DNA of 64,000 bases. Source: Prevotella melaninogenica (lineage in GTDB: Bacteria; Bacteroidota; Bacteroidia; Bacteroidales; Bacteroidaceae). A program made the translations under genes and the position numbers. Position 1 is the first letter of the stretch. Each line of letters opens with the position of its first letter. The stretch is taken from contig NZ_AP018049.1 of NCBI RefSeq assembly GCF_003609775.1, positions 1,550,001-1,614,000 of the forward strand, in the 5' to 3' direction. This document shows, piece after piece, positions 7,832-17,092 of the stretch. A model generated the notes under the pieces. The model was not told the origin of the DNA. It ran no database searches and worked only from the letters and a program-made list of their open reading frames with translations.

Positions 7832-9571
7832 TCATTCGTAACCTAAGTTCTGCCTCATTCCTTTGTGGGCACCAATGATTTCTGGGTGGAATGGAAATAT
7901 CTCGGTGTGCTTATCAGCATCTGTTTCCTTGTCCCACCATGCATCTTGGAACTTGCCAAAGCGAATCAAGTCAACACGACGGCGACCTTCTGCGAAGAAC
8001 TCACGGCCCCATTCTGCCAACATCTCTTTCATATCGAGACTTGCAGAACCCTCTGGAGCATAGAGAACTGTTGACCAGTCAGATGATGGATAGTTCCGCT
8101 TACGAACCGTATTCAGCAGTTTTGCTGCCGTTGTGACATCACCACTACGGAGCTTACACTCGGCAAGGCTATAGATAATCTCTGGCAAACGAATCTCGCA
8201 ATAGTCTGCTTCAAGCTGCTGAGCCTTCTCGTTATCAGAATAGAGTGGATATTTAGCAAACATCCAACCAGAGTTGTCATCACCATGCTTGATACTGCTC
8301 TCGCTTGTTGACAACCACTTACTACCATCTGTTGCGCCAAAGACACCTACTGCATCGCGGATATCAAGTGCATAAGTTCCGTGGTGATCCTTTAGATACT
8401 GCTGGTTACCATCAGCATCAGTGTACTTAATTTTACCATAGATGAACATACCTTCACGACGACCATTACCAAGATTGGTATACATCTTCAAGCGAACATC
8501 AGAAGGATACTTCTTGAACTGTGCGATAGGCATACCCAACTCGAAAGTATATTTCTCACCCTTAGGGTTATAACTTGGTGAAGCAGAGTACTTAATATTA
8601 TGTGAACCCTCCTTGCTCTTTGTATCATTAAGCCACTCATTTGCCTTAGAAGGAACTGACCACCAGTACAAATCGCCCGTATAGTGCCAGTGAGTTTCGC
8701 CCGAAGAACCTGGGAATGCGAAGATAACTTCATCACAAGTCTCATTATCCCAGTCGAAGGCAGCATCCCAACGATCGGCAACAGCGTATGTTCCATACAT
8801 ACCATCAACGATTGCCTGAGCATACTTCTCGGCATCAGCAAAGCGGTCTTCACCTACATAAACCTTAGCATTCATATACAGACGAACCAACAATGCAGCT
8901 GCACCAGCCTGTGTCCACTGTCCTTGCAGCTTCTGATTACCACCCAAAGAAGTCTTCTTTGTCAACAGAGGAAGCGCTTCTTTTAAGTCTTTCTCTATGA
9001 AATCAAAGATTTCCTTAGGCTGAACCTGCCCTGTAGAGTTCTTTGATTGATCGTAGAAACTTGTAGATAAATAAACGTTACGGAAAGCATCTAAGAGGCG
9101 AAGATAGAACCAAGCACGCAATACATGATTCTGTGCTTTCAAGTTATTAAACTCTTCCTCTGAGAAGCCAAACTTTGAAGCTGTGAGGTTATTAAGGTCT
9201 TCAATTACCTTATTAGCCTGCCCAATGCCCTGATAACAGCCATTGAACTCAGACTGTGCTTCACCAGTCTTATTGTCCCACTTGTGCTGATGAAGCTTAG
9301 CCCAGCGTCCACCATCATCCCACCAGTCTTCACGAGTAGGGGTAATCAGCTGATCGGCTGTCTCTTCATTCAGTACCTGACGGCTCTGAATACTCCAGAA
9401 TCCATGCTCAAACGGACGAAGTACCGCACGAATAACATCATCCTTAGTATTGTAATAGTTATTTGAAGCAACCTGATCGTACAGTGTTTCTGTTAAGTCT
9501 GTACAGCTGGAAGTTGTCATCAATGCTGCTGGCATCATTAGCAAAGCAGCATATTTATATATCTTATTCAT
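7832..9571 (-). CDS. SusD/RagB-family nutrient-binding outer membrane lipoprotein
   Basis: The 579-residue protein has a lipobox at SSC (Cys23), then TDLTETLYDQV and NNYYNTKDDV, the normal start of SusD proteins. The N-terminal part is helical and TPR-like (for example LRAWFYLRLLDAFRNVYL). The C-terminal part has LPEIIYSLAECKLRSG, LNTVRKRNY and the terminal WGREFFAEGRRRVDLIRFGKF box, which is nearly diagnostic. SusD proteins cap the SusC barrel and hand over oligosaccharides. The gene lies 34 bp after susC. Confidence 0.95.
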   Translation of the reverse strand: MNKIYKYAALLMMPAALMTTSSCTDLTETLYDQVASNNYYNTKDDVIRAVLRPFEHGFWSIQSRQVLNEETADQLITPTREDWWDDGGRWAKLHQHKWDNKTGEAQSEFNGCYQGIGQANKVIEDLNNLTASKFGFSEEEFNNLKAQNHVLRAWFYLRLLDAFRNVYLSTSFYDQSKNSTGQVQPKEIFDFIEKDLKEALPLLTKKTSLGGNQKLQGQWTQAGAAALLVRLYMNAKVYVGEDRFADAEKYAQAIVDGMYGTYAVADRWDAAFDWDNETCDEVIFAFPGSSGETHWHYTGDLYWWSVPSKANEWLNDTKSKEGSHNIKYSASPSYNPKGEKYTFELGMPIAQFKKYPSDVRLKMYTNLGNGRREGMFIYGKIKYTDADGNQQYLKDHHGTYALDIRDAVGVFGATDGSKWLSTSESSIKHGDDNSGWMFAKYPLYSDNEKAQQLEADYCEIRLPEIIYSLAECKLRSGDVTTAAKLLNTVRKRNYPSSDWSTVLYAPEGSASLDMKEMLAEWGREFFAEGRRRVDLIRFGKFQDAWWDKETDADKHTEIFPFHPEIIGAHKGMRQNLGYE

Positions 9572-9605
9572 TGTTCTTTCAATGTCTAAAAAGTTTTCTT
9601 ATTAT

Positions 9606-12593
9606 TTAGAAGTCAACCTGCAGACCCAGCATAAACTGTCGAGTTGATGGGTAGTAAGAGCGAGAACCTGTTGCACCTGGCTCAAGACCATTCACCTGAT
9701 AGGTTGATGGGTCAATTCCAGAGAACTTAGTAATCGTGAAGAGGTTGGTTGCTGTCAAGTTGATACGAATCGCATCAATGTACTTCTTGTTCAGATTCAG
9801 TGTGTAACCGAGGCTGAAAGAAGACAGTTTCAGATAGTCACCAGGCTCAAGGAAGTAGTCGCTAACAATTGGATTCTGTGTTACTGCGAGGTTCTTGCTA
9901 TATGCCTTATCCATTACATTGCCTTGGAAGTTCTTGATTCCATAGTAGAAGTCATGAATATTAAAGATATCGAAGCCAAGTGCTGTTTGGAAAAACAGTG
10001 TTGCATCAAAGTTCTTATAACGGAAACTGTGAGTCATTGAACCCGTGAACTTTGGCAAGCCATTACCCACATACTGACGATCTTCATCGGTTGCGTTATC
10101 TGCCAAGATTTTATCACCATCCTTATCGTAAACAATCCAACGGCCCTGTGGGTCAATACCAGCATACTTCCACATATAGAAGTTACCAACACGCTTACCC
10201 TCTTCAAGGCGCTGCAAATAATGGAATGGATAAGGATCCTGCGTACCTACACGATCTTCATAGCTTCTTCCTTCATACTGATCGTTGCTGAAGCTCACGA
10301 ACTTATTACCCATCGTTGAGCCAACCACATTCACAGTATAAGAGAAGTCCTTTGTCTTGATAGCATTCCATGTAATATCAAACTCAAAACCATAGTTACG
10401 CATTGTACCTACGTTTACGAATGTTGTTGTAAACAAGTAAGGAGGAACTGGTACTGCATAATCACCCAAAAGGTCTTGCTGCTTACGGCTGTAATAGTTA
10501 AATGAACCATAGAGATTACCATTAAACAATGCCCAGTCAAGTCCGATATTCCAGTTCTTACCCTTCTCCCAGTGGAGTTTACTATTAGGATTCTTTCCAG
10601 GACCCCATACCTGATAAGACTTACCATTATACATATAGTAGCCAAAGCCCTGCATTGTGTCAAGCGATCTATAGCTATCGAAGTTCTGGTTACCAGTAAC
10701 ACCATAGTCTGCACGAAGTTTCAAGTCGGTCAACCAACTCTTTGTTCCTGCCATGAATGCCTCGTCAGAGATACGCCAACCTGCTGATACAGCAGGGAAG
10801 TTACCCCACTTATAATCCTCACCAAACTTTGTTGAACCCTCATGACGCAAAGAAGCAGTAACCATATAACGGCTCTTCCAGTCGTAGCTTATACGACCGA
10901 AGAAAGCTATCAGCTTATTACCATTCTTATAGGAACCCATACCTAACTCGTCCTTATCCTTCATGTAAGCACCCGTACCAAGGTTGTTGTCCTCTAAGGC
11001 ATCATTAGGGAAGTCCTTATTATTAGCATTGAAGCCTGAATAAAGGGACTCCTGATAAGAGTAACCCAACATTGCTTTAATGTTATGACTACCAAAAGAG
11101 TTAGTATAGTTGTTAATCCATTCTAAACTCTGGAGAGACTCCTTGCCATAACTCTGGCTTGCCTCACCTGTACGACCAGCATTAATAGTTTGCGTATTCG
11201 TTGATGGACGGAACCATTGATTGTAATTAGAATACTGGTGGTCAGCATAGGTCAACTGGCTGGTCAATGTCTGATTGCCTGGATTCTTCAACAAGAGTGG
11301 GAAGAGGTTCAGCTTCACTGTACCATCCCAATCAATCAACTGGGTTGTTCCAGTATCCTTCTGTCGTTTCACTTGTTCTGCTGGGTTCCATGCTGCTGGC
11401 TGTCCCTTGAAATTATAATACAATGCTGAATTCTGCGGATCCCATACAGGTGTCGTTGGATTCGCCTCCATAGCATTACGGAATACATCCCAAGTTGCAT
11501 TCTTACGATAAGCAATACGAGGTGCTACATTCAATCCAAAAGTAACAAGACCACTCTTATTTGTATGATTCAAAGAGACACGTGCACCATACTCACGACG
11601 TCCAGAATACTTATCAATACCCTTTGCATCACGATAGTCTACCGATGCACGGTAATTAGACTTGATATTACCACCACTAAGCGTCAATGTATGAACAGTG
11701 CGAACACCTACTCGACCTACTTCTTTCATCCAATCAGTTGAACCGCCAAGGTCATAACCAGTACCCGATGCCAAGCGATTAGCGCGATACTCTGCAGCAT
11801 CAAGCATATCAAGGTCTTTCTTGATTACATCGAAAGCTACAGTACCATTATAAGTTGTATGGAGATTACCATCGCGCGCTCCCTTCTTAGTTGTCACAAG
11901 GATGACACCATTAGAACCACGTGTACCATAGATTGCTGACGCTGCACCATCCTTGAGGACGTCGTAACTCTCAATATCATTTGGGTTGATATTAGTAAGA
12001 TTACCACCTGGTACACCATCAATAACAATCAATGGACCTAAGCCTGCAGCACGGGATGACACACCACGAATCTGAATACTTGCCTGATTATTAGGGTCAC
12101 CAGAGCCAGTATTAGTAATACTAACACCAGCAACCTTACCCTGAATCATCATTGAAGGGTCTACGCTTGCTACTTGTGTAAAGTTACGTGCCGATACGTG
12201 AGAGACTGCTGAGGTCAACTCCTTCTTATCCATCGTACCATAACCAACGACAACGACCTCATCAAGATTGGCAGCATCTTCCTGCAACTTGATTTTGAAA
12301 TCGGTCTGATTATTCACAGGCAACTCCTGTGTCTTGTAACCAATATAAGTCACACGGAGTCGTGATTTTGGACTTGCAACAGACAGTACGAAGTTTCCAT
12401 CGATATCTGTCACCACACCATTCTTGGTTCCCTGCTCCATAATGGTTGCGCCGATGACGGGCTCACCATGCTGGTCAGTTACCGAACCTTTGACATTGAT
12501 TTGTTGAGCTGCTACGTTCAATGTGCAAATAAGTCCCACCAAGACGGCAAGAACTTTGTGCCATGAACTGTTCTCAGTTTGCAATGGTTTCAT
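9606..12593 (-). CDS. SusC/RagA-family TonB-linked outer membrane transporter
   Basis: The 995-residue protein has a signal peptide ending near AAQ30. A carboxypeptidase-D-like regulatory domain follows at about residues 32-105 (VKGSVTDQHGEPVIGAT ... DIDGNFVL). Next come the SusC box DEVVVVGYG (111-119) and the plug, with IQIRGVSSR and DVLKDGAASAIYGTRGSNG. The remainder is the TonB-dependent barrel, ending STRQFMLGLQVDF. It imports the glycan fragments bound by SusD and SusE. It is the first gene of the minus-strand operon. No SusR, HTCS or ECF sigma/anti-sigma pair lies beside it, so its regulator must be elsewhere. Confidence 0.96.
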   Translation of the reverse strand: MKPLQTENSSWHKVLAVLVGLICTLNVAAQQINVKGSVTDQHGEPVIGATIMEQGTKNGVVTDIDGNFVLSVASPKSRLRVTYIGYKTQELPVNNQTDFKIKLQEDAANLDEVVVVGYGTMDKKELTSAVSHVSARNFTQVASVDPSMMIQGKVAGVSITNTGSGDPNNQASIQIRGVSSRAAGLGPLIVIDGVPGGNLTNINPNDIESYDVLKDGAASAIYGTRGSNGVILVTTKKGARDGNLHTTYNGTVAFDVIKKDLDMLDAAEYRANRLASGTGYDLGGSTDWMKEVGRVGVRTVHTLTLSGGNIKSNYRASVDYRDAKGIDKYSGRREYGARVSLNHTNKSGLVTFGLNVAPRIAYRKNATWDVFRNAMEANPTTPVWDPQNSALYYNFKGQPAAWNPAEQVKRQKDTGTTQLIDWDGTVKLNLFPLLLKNPGNQTLTSQLTYADHQYSNYNQWFRPSTNTQTINAGRTGEASQSYGKESLQSLEWINNYTNSFGSHNIKAMLGYSYQESLYSGFNANNKDFPNDALEDNNLGTGAYMKDKDELGMGSYKNGNKLIAFFGRISYDWKSRYMVTASLRHEGSTKFGEDYKWGNFPAVSAGWRISDEAFMAGTKSWLTDLKLRADYGVTGNQNFDSYRSLDTMQGFGYYMYNGKSYQVWGPGKNPNSKLHWEKGKNWNIGLDWALFNGNLYGSFNYYSRKQQDLLGDYAVPVPPYLFTTTFVNVGTMRNYGFEFDITWNAIKTKDFSYTVNVVGSTMGNKFVSFSNDQYEGRSYEDRVGTQDPYPFHYLQRLEEGKRVGNFYMWKYAGIDPQGRWIVYDKDGDKILADNATDEDRQYVGNGLPKFTGSMTHSFRYKNFDATLFFQTALGFDIFNIHDFYYGIKNFQGNVMDKAYSKNLAVTQNPIVSDYFLEPGDYLKLSSFSLGYTLNLNKKYIDAIRINLTATNLFTITKFSGIDPSTYQVNGLEPGATGSRSYYPSTRQFMLGLQVDF

Positions 12594-12670
12594 GATTGTT
12601 GATTTGATTTATGTTTTTAAAATTATTTCCTGTCTTTGTAACGGAAACTCCTTTTTCTAAAAGGTGTATG

Positions 12671-12678
12671 CAAAGATA
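12671..12678 (-). promoter_or_regulatory. Probable -7 element of the susC operon
   Basis: On the minus strand this reads TATCTTTG, a perfect TAnnTTTG match, about 78 bp before the susC start. No good TTTG lies 19-21 bp upstream. That would fit a promoter needing an activator, as is usual for Sus-like operons. Confidence 0.5.
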
Positions 12679-13192
12679 CACGAAAATAAGCCTTTATAAT
12701 AGATAATAAAAGGAAGTGAGAAGAAATTACAAATACTCTCTACTGATTATCAGTAAGTTAGAGTTAGTAATATACAAATAAATACCACAACCATTATAAG
12801 CTTCAACAACAAGTGTTGACATCTAAAAAGACTTTAAGTGTGTACGAAAAGAATCCTAATCACGCTTTTCTACGGCAGTTTATTCCTTGCATTAATCTGT
12901 TTAGAAATAAGCAGAAAATCCTTTGCTCTATATTGAAGTAAGACTACAATAACCCTTAAAACTATCGATGAAATGGGCAAAAATTGAAGTTTTCTTGCTA
13001 TATATAATATTGAACAGAGAAAACTTATTTGACGAAACAAACTTTAAAAAGCAATACATCATATCTCGTTTATCCTTAGAATATTCTCAAAAAGCCTTAT
13101 TTGTGTAATAAAAGATTGTTGCTGCCTCCCAAGAGTCAATCTTCTGCAGATATAAAAGACACGTATTAGTTAGTAGAAAAACTATCGAGTAT

Positions 13193-13440
13193 TACTGAAA
13201 TTTATTTACAAAACAAAGGGTGTTTTTATCTAAAAAAGGGGCCAAAAGGGGTCATAAAAACCACACTCGTAACTAACAAATAATCAAAGACTTACAAAAC
13301 AGTAAAACAAAAGGTGCTTAATTGGCTTTCAAAAGGGCGTTAGTTAGCGTCCAAAAGGGCATCTTTTCGAAGCCAACTGGGTGTCTTTTCAAAGCTAAAA
13401 GAGCATCAATTAAAAATCAAGATGTGAAAAATTATTACAA
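13193..13440 (+). repeat. Dispersed ~245-bp repeat, copy 2
   Basis: This is the partner of 4534-4780 in the same orientation. Together the two copies bracket the glycan operon. A 62-codon open frame inside this copy is not present in copy 1 and is not a gene. Confidence 0.8.
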
Positions 13441-13460
13441 TACAAAACCAAATCAACAAA

Positions 13461-13488
13461 AAAGCCCTCCCCGAATGGGAAGGGACTT
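13461..13488 (-). terminator. Terminator of the DUF4919-like gene
   Basis: On the minus strand, AAGTCCCTTCCC and GGGGAGGGCTT pair with one bulge around an ATTC loop and are followed by TTTTTG. The stem resembles the CCCTCC/GGAGGG motifs found at 17702, 22008 and 55637. Confidence 0.75.
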
Positions 13489-13548
13489 AAACATTATGAT
13501 ACTTCTATAAGAGATAAAGGAAAAGATTACCTTATACATTTTACTTCT

Positions 13549-14262
13549 TTACTTCCCATCCCCTCCTTGCGAATTGAACATGGACTTTTCTATTTCAAAG
13601 ACACGTTTTACATCAAAATAAATATCAGGAGATGAATAATTCTTATTGGTTTCACCCAAAACGAGACGGTCGCAAGTACCCACAACCGACTGCCCATTAA
13701 CTTTAAAAATACCAAAGAAGAATTGTAAAAGATTATATTCATCACCTACTGTAGTTACAGAGAAAGGATATTCCTTACTACCATCGCCAGTCATAAAGAT
13801 AGTATCAAGGATGCGCGATAAACGAACACTATAAACCTTAAGACTATCGTTCAACATCCATGATTTATCGGGTTCTTTATTGACAAGTATCCTAAAATTA
13901 TAAATCTTAGATACTATCGCATTTGTATTAAGGGGATTGCTGGCAAGAACTTTGTCTGCAATTGCAGCTGCTTTATCAAACTTACCTTCATTTCTGGCCT
14001 TCGACATATCAAATTCCATCAACAAATCTCTACCATTATTAAGGTAAGTCCGTCCATAAACAGCCAAAATTTTGTCTTCAGCAGTCAATGTGGTATCAGC
14101 ATCTACATTGATAAAAATGTCGACTAACTGCTGCACACGCTGCGGGTTAGCTTCTACCTCTGCCTTTATCTTCCCCCAGTCGACAGTCATAAATGCCTTG
14201 TCTGTCTGTGCTGATACAGCGATAGCTAACAGCAAAAATGTGAAAACACATAATTTTCTCAT
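13549..14262 (-). CDS. Exported protein, probably DUF4919 family
   Basis: The 237-residue protein has a signal peptide (residues 1-19, ending VSAQ). The mature part opens with a helical stretch (VDWGKIKAEVEANPQRVQQLVDIF). It then has a segment AKARNEGKFDKAAAIADKVLASNPLNTNA-like in composition that looks like one TPR-type hairpin, followed by mixed strands with GDGSKEYPFSVTTVGDEYNLLQFF. I recall this pattern from the Bacteroidota family DUF4919, but the assignment needs a profile search. No function is known to me. It has its own terminator and appears to be a single-gene unit. Confidence 0.6.
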   Translation of the reverse strand: MRKLCVFTFLLLAIAVSAQTDKAFMTVDWGKIKAEVEANPQRVQQLVDIFINVDADTTLTAEDKILAVYGRTYLNNGRDLLMEFDMSKARNEGKFDKAAAIADKVLASNPLNTNAIVSKIYNFRILVNKEPDKSWMLNDSLKVYSVRLSRILDTIFMTGDGSKEYPFSVTTVGDEYNLLQFFFGIFKVNGQSVVGTCDRLVLGETNKNYSSPDIYFDVKRVFEIEKSMFNSQGGDGK

Positions 14263-14318
14263 ATTCTTTTGTATTTAGTTATTGTATTGTTGTTAAGTCT
14301 TTGGGCTTTAGAGCAAGC

Positions 14319-15860
14319 TCATCTCTCAGCCCAGTCGCTCCTATCCAAGTTTCTATATCCTATCGCCTCAGCGATATGCTGCACTTGTACAGCCTCTGAC
14401 TCTTCCAAGTCAGCTATCGAACGCGCTACCTTTAGAATCCTATTATAAGCACGAGCAGATAGTTTCAAACGTTCCATAGCATCACGGAGCAACTTGATAG
14501 AAGCTTCATCAGGTTCCGCAAACTCATGAATCATACGCTCATTCATCTGTGCGTTACAATGAATATTACGATAACTGCTGAAGCGATCGGTCTGAATAGC
14601 ACGCGCTCGGATGACTCGCTCACGAATAGCAGTACTCGGTTCGCCTGGTGTTGCCTGCGAAATGTCTTTGAAGGGGAGAGGGGCAATCTCGCATTGAATG
14701 TCGATTCTATCCATTAGCGGACCAGATATCTTGGCAAGATACTTCTGAATCTGCCCCGGTGAACAAACGCAATGATGCGTAGGATCGGCAAAATAGCCAC
14801 ACGGACAAGGATTCATACTCGCCACAAACATAAAGCTACAAGGATAAGTGACCGTATACTTGGCACGTGAAATCGTTATATGACGGTCTTCCAAAGGCTG
14901 TCGAAGCACCTCTAAAGTATGCTTATTAAACTCTGGTAACTCATCACAGAAGAGCACTCCATTGTGTGCAAGGGTTATCTCACCCGGCATTGGATTAGCT
15001 CCACCACCCACAAGTGCAACCTCAGAGATAGTATGGTGAGGGCTACGGAAAGGACGTTGTGTAATCAAGCCTGTGTCACGACGTAACTTACCAGCTATCG
15101 AGTGAATCTGAGTTGTTTCTAAACTCTCTGAAAGAGACAAAGGAGGAAGAATGGAAGGAAGGCGTTTTGCCATCATACTCTTACCACTTCCGGGCGGTCC
15201 AACCATGATAAGATTATGTCCGCCAGCCGCTGCAACCTCTAATGCTCGCTTCACATTCTCTTGTCCACGGACGTCAGCAAAGTCGAGGTCAAAAGCATAT
15301 TGATGCTCATAAAACTCCTTCCGAGTATCTACAAAACAAGGTTCTGGATTTGATGTACCATTAAGAAAGTCTATTACTTGTAGGATATTATCCATTCCAT
15401 AGACCTCTAACGTGTCAACCACAGCCGCTTCGTGCTCATTAGCTTTCGGTACAATAATACCTTTAAACTTCTCGGCACGAGCCTTAATAGCTATGGGTAG
15501 TATGCCTTTAACAGGCTGTAAAGTACCATCAAGGCTCAACTCTCCCACAAGCATAAACTCTCGCAAACGGTCACAACTCATCTTCTCATTGGCAGCCAAG
15601 ATGGCTATTGCCAATGGGAGATCAAAACTGGAGCCTTCCTTCTTGAGGTCGGCTGGAGCAAGATTGGCGGTGATATCGGCTACAGGAAATTTGTAACCAG
15701 TATTAAGAAGTGCTGCAGCAATACGGTCATGGCTCTCCTTTACCGCTCCGTCTGCAAGACCGGTAAGGTGGAACAATACGCCCCGCGTAATACTAACTTC
15801 AACTATCACGGTGGTGACTTCCATTCCGTTAACAGCTGCACAAAATGTCTTTACAAGCAC
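14319..15860 (-). CDS. comM: YifB/ComM-family magnesium-chelatase-like AAA+ ATPase
   Basis: The 513-residue protein has the family architecture in full. The N-terminal ChlI/Lon-protease-like domain (about 1-165) starts LVKTFCAAVNGMEVTTVIVEV. The AAA+ core has Walker A GPPGSGKSM, the helper motif LFCDELPEF and the cysteine cluster MNPCPCGYF ... HHCVCSPGQ. The C-terminal lid contains LSARAYNRILKVARSIADLE. In naturally competent bacteria ComM is a helicase that extends branch migration during recombination of incoming DNA; in other species its role is less clear. The gene is 11 bp after a thioredoxin-fold lipoprotein gene and is probably co-transcribed with it. Confidence 0.93.
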   Translation of the reverse strand: MLVKTFCAAVNGMEVTTVIVEVSITRGVLFHLTGLADGAVKESHDRIAAALLNTGYKFPVADITANLAPADLKKEGSSFDLPLAIAILAANEKMSCDRLREFMLVGELSLDGTLQPVKGILPIAIKARAEKFKGIIVPKANEHEAAVVDTLEVYGMDNILQVIDFLNGTSNPEPCFVDTRKEFYEHQYAFDLDFADVRGQENVKRALEVAAAGGHNLIMVGPPGSGKSMMAKRLPSILPPLSLSESLETTQIHSIAGKLRRDTGLITQRPFRSPHHTISEVALVGGGANPMPGEITLAHNGVLFCDELPEFNKHTLEVLRQPLEDRHITISRAKYTVTYPCSFMFVASMNPCPCGYFADPTHHCVCSPGQIQKYLAKISGPLMDRIDIQCEIAPLPFKDISQATPGEPSTAIRERVIRARAIQTDRFSSYRNIHCNAQMNERMIHEFAEPDEASIKLLRDAMERLKLSARAYNRILKVARSIADLEESEAVQVQHIAEAIGYRNLDRSDWAER

Positions 15861-15871
15861 GATATTGGTTT

Positions 15872-16867
15872 TTAGTCTGCGCCATAACGCTGACGGATGG
15901 TATTAGCAGTGATGTTCTTTTCTACCACTTTCCCGTTACGAATGACGATATTATCAGGTATAGTATTAAGACCAAAGGTTTTGAGCAGTGGTGTATTAAG
16001 TAGTTTTCCGTCACAAACATTGGAAAACTCAACCCCATCACGCTCTAATACTTGTCTAACCTCCTTAGGGTTAGCATCTACACAGATACCCAAAGCAGCC
16101 ATCTTTCCCGCTTTCACAGCATCACTCAGTGCTCGCTGGATATCAAGACTCTCGTAACTCCAAGCCGCCCAAGTATTGATAATAACTACATCCTTTCCTT
16201 GGAAAGTCGCATTATTAACCGTCTTTCCATTGACATCTTTAGCTGTAAACTTAGGTATCTTACTACCGATTGGCAGTGAGCCAAGCTCAGACAGATGTCG
16301 TTGAAGACGACCCAAAGAAGCATTATCAGGCTGCTCTTTTATTAATAAGGGTAAAAGTTTTGCAGACTGCTTATAATCAGGAGACTCTGTTTGAACAAGA
16401 TAACGATTAAGTAGATACGCACTCACAGCAGACTCCGGATGATCATTGATGAATGCAATAGCATACTTCAACTCCTCTGGAGGAGAAACACTTGCTATCT
16501 GTTTACGGAACTTAGTCATGAGTTCATTATCCTTCGTACCCTCTACTTCCATCTCTTTCAAATGGGAAGCATCCGCTTTCACCTCAACCGCTTCACCCGA
16601 TTCGGCAAAGATTGGTTGCGTGGAATAATTAGGGAAGATGATAATTAGTGTAGAAGGTTTGCTACAAGGCTTCTCGTAAGAAAAGCGTCCTGCTTCAATC
16701 TTGATGGTATCCAAACCTGCTATACCACCATCAGGACTATATACATAAAGTTCGCCTTGATTCATGTGCAAGAAGCGTCCCTCCATCTTGAAGTAACCGC
16801 TACGGGTACCACAAGAAACTAACAGCAGGGAGAACAAAAGTATGTATGCTATTCGCTTCATGCGCAT
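15872..16867 (-). CDS. DUF4369-type lipoprotein with thioredoxin fold lacking the CxxC motif
   Basis: The 331-residue protein has a lipoprotein signal (LLLVSC, Cys19). It continues with a beta-rich DUF4369-like N-terminal domain (about 25-110) and a helical linker. A TlpA/AhpC-type thioredoxin domain lies at about residues 198-325 (GSKIPKFTAKDVNGKTV, cis-proline at NTIPDNIV). At the active site, where relatives have WCxxC, it reads W236-S-Y-E-S240, so both redox cysteines are absent. It therefore cannot act as a normal disulfide reductase and may be a binding or chaperone-like version. ATG 16861 is an alternative start. The start codon lies only 16 bp beyond the 3' end of tRNA-Leu, so the tRNA promoter probably drives it. 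Confidence 0.8.
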   Translation of the reverse strand: MRMKRIAYILLFSLLLVSCGTRSGYFKMEGRFLHMNQGELYVYSPDGGIAGLDTIKIEAGRFSYEKPCSKPSTLIIIFPNYSTQPIFAESGEAVEVKADASHLKEMEVEGTKDNELMTKFRKQIASVSPPEELKYAIAFINDHPESAVSAYLLNRYLVQTESPDYKQSAKLLPLLIKEQPDNASLGRLQRHLSELGSLPIGSKIPKFTAKDVNGKTVNNATFQGKDVVIINTWAAWSYESLDIQRALSDAVKAGKMAALGICVDANPKEVRQVLERDGVEFSNVCDGKLLNTPLLKTFGLNTIPDNIVIRNGKVVEKNITANTIRQRYGAD

Positions 16868-16883
16868 AGGATTTAAGAAGAAG

Positions 16884-16969
16884 TGCCGCGAGCGGGACTC
16901 GAACCCGCACAGCCATTACTGGCCAAGGGATTTTAAGTCCCTCGTGTCTACCAATTCCACCATTGCGGC
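16884..16969 (-). tRNA. tRNA-Leu (anticodon TAA)
   Basis: An 86-nt cloverleaf is visible. It has acceptor GCCGCAA/TCGCGGC, a D-arm with GGTAGACAC, anticodon loop CTTAAAA (anticodon TAA), a long class II variable arm, T-loop TTCGAGT, discriminator A and no encoded CCA. Acceptor pair 6-67 is an A-C mismatch. Confidence 0.95.
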
Positions 16970-16979
16970 AAACCGTTTG

Positions 16980-17011
16980 CAAAGATAAGGCTAAATCTTC
17001 GAACTGGCAAA
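16980..17011 (-). promoter_or_regulatory. Promoter of tRNA-Leu and the downstream lipoprotein
   Basis: On the minus strand a -33 TTTG (17008-17011) is separated by 20 bp from a -7 TATCTTTG (16980-16987), a perfect Bacteroidota-type promoter 10 bp before the tRNA. Confidence 0.8.
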
Positions 17012-17033
17012 GGTTTTGCAAGTTTTTTTATTT

Positions 17034-17092
17034 ATTAGCCTTATTAAGCCTATTGGACCAATTAGTCCAATCAGGTTAATTACCTTAATTTA
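17034..17092. repeat. TTAGCC/GGTTAA word cluster
   Basis: ATTAGCC, TTAAGCC, CCTATTGG, CCAATTAG and CCAATCAGG follow each other. This is the same type of sequence as 4785-4897. It runs into the last codons of the gene that ends at 17085. Confidence 0.55.

Larger units (their letters stand above)
12594..13548. other. Long AT-rich intergenic region upstream of susC
   Basis: This 955-bp gap contains the likely -7 element of susC (12671-12678), the second copy of the ~245-bp repeat (13193-13440) and the terminator of the DUF4919-like gene (13461-13488). Between 12700 and 13190 the sequence is AT-rich and holds no credible gene or RNA that I can recognise. Confidence 0.75.

Noticed and set aside
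4534..13440. The Sus operon as an integrated mobile element
   Set aside because: No integrase, transposase, tRNA target or short target-site duplication is present; the flanking repeats are diverged and non-coding.
13322..13510. A 62-codon open frame on the plus strand
   Set aside because: It lies inside the dispersed repeat. The other copy of the repeat has no matching start, and the codons show no protein-like pattern.
16800..17021. A 73-codon minus-strand frame over tRNA-Leu
   Set aside because: It is an accidental frame through the tRNA and the start of the lipoprotein gene.
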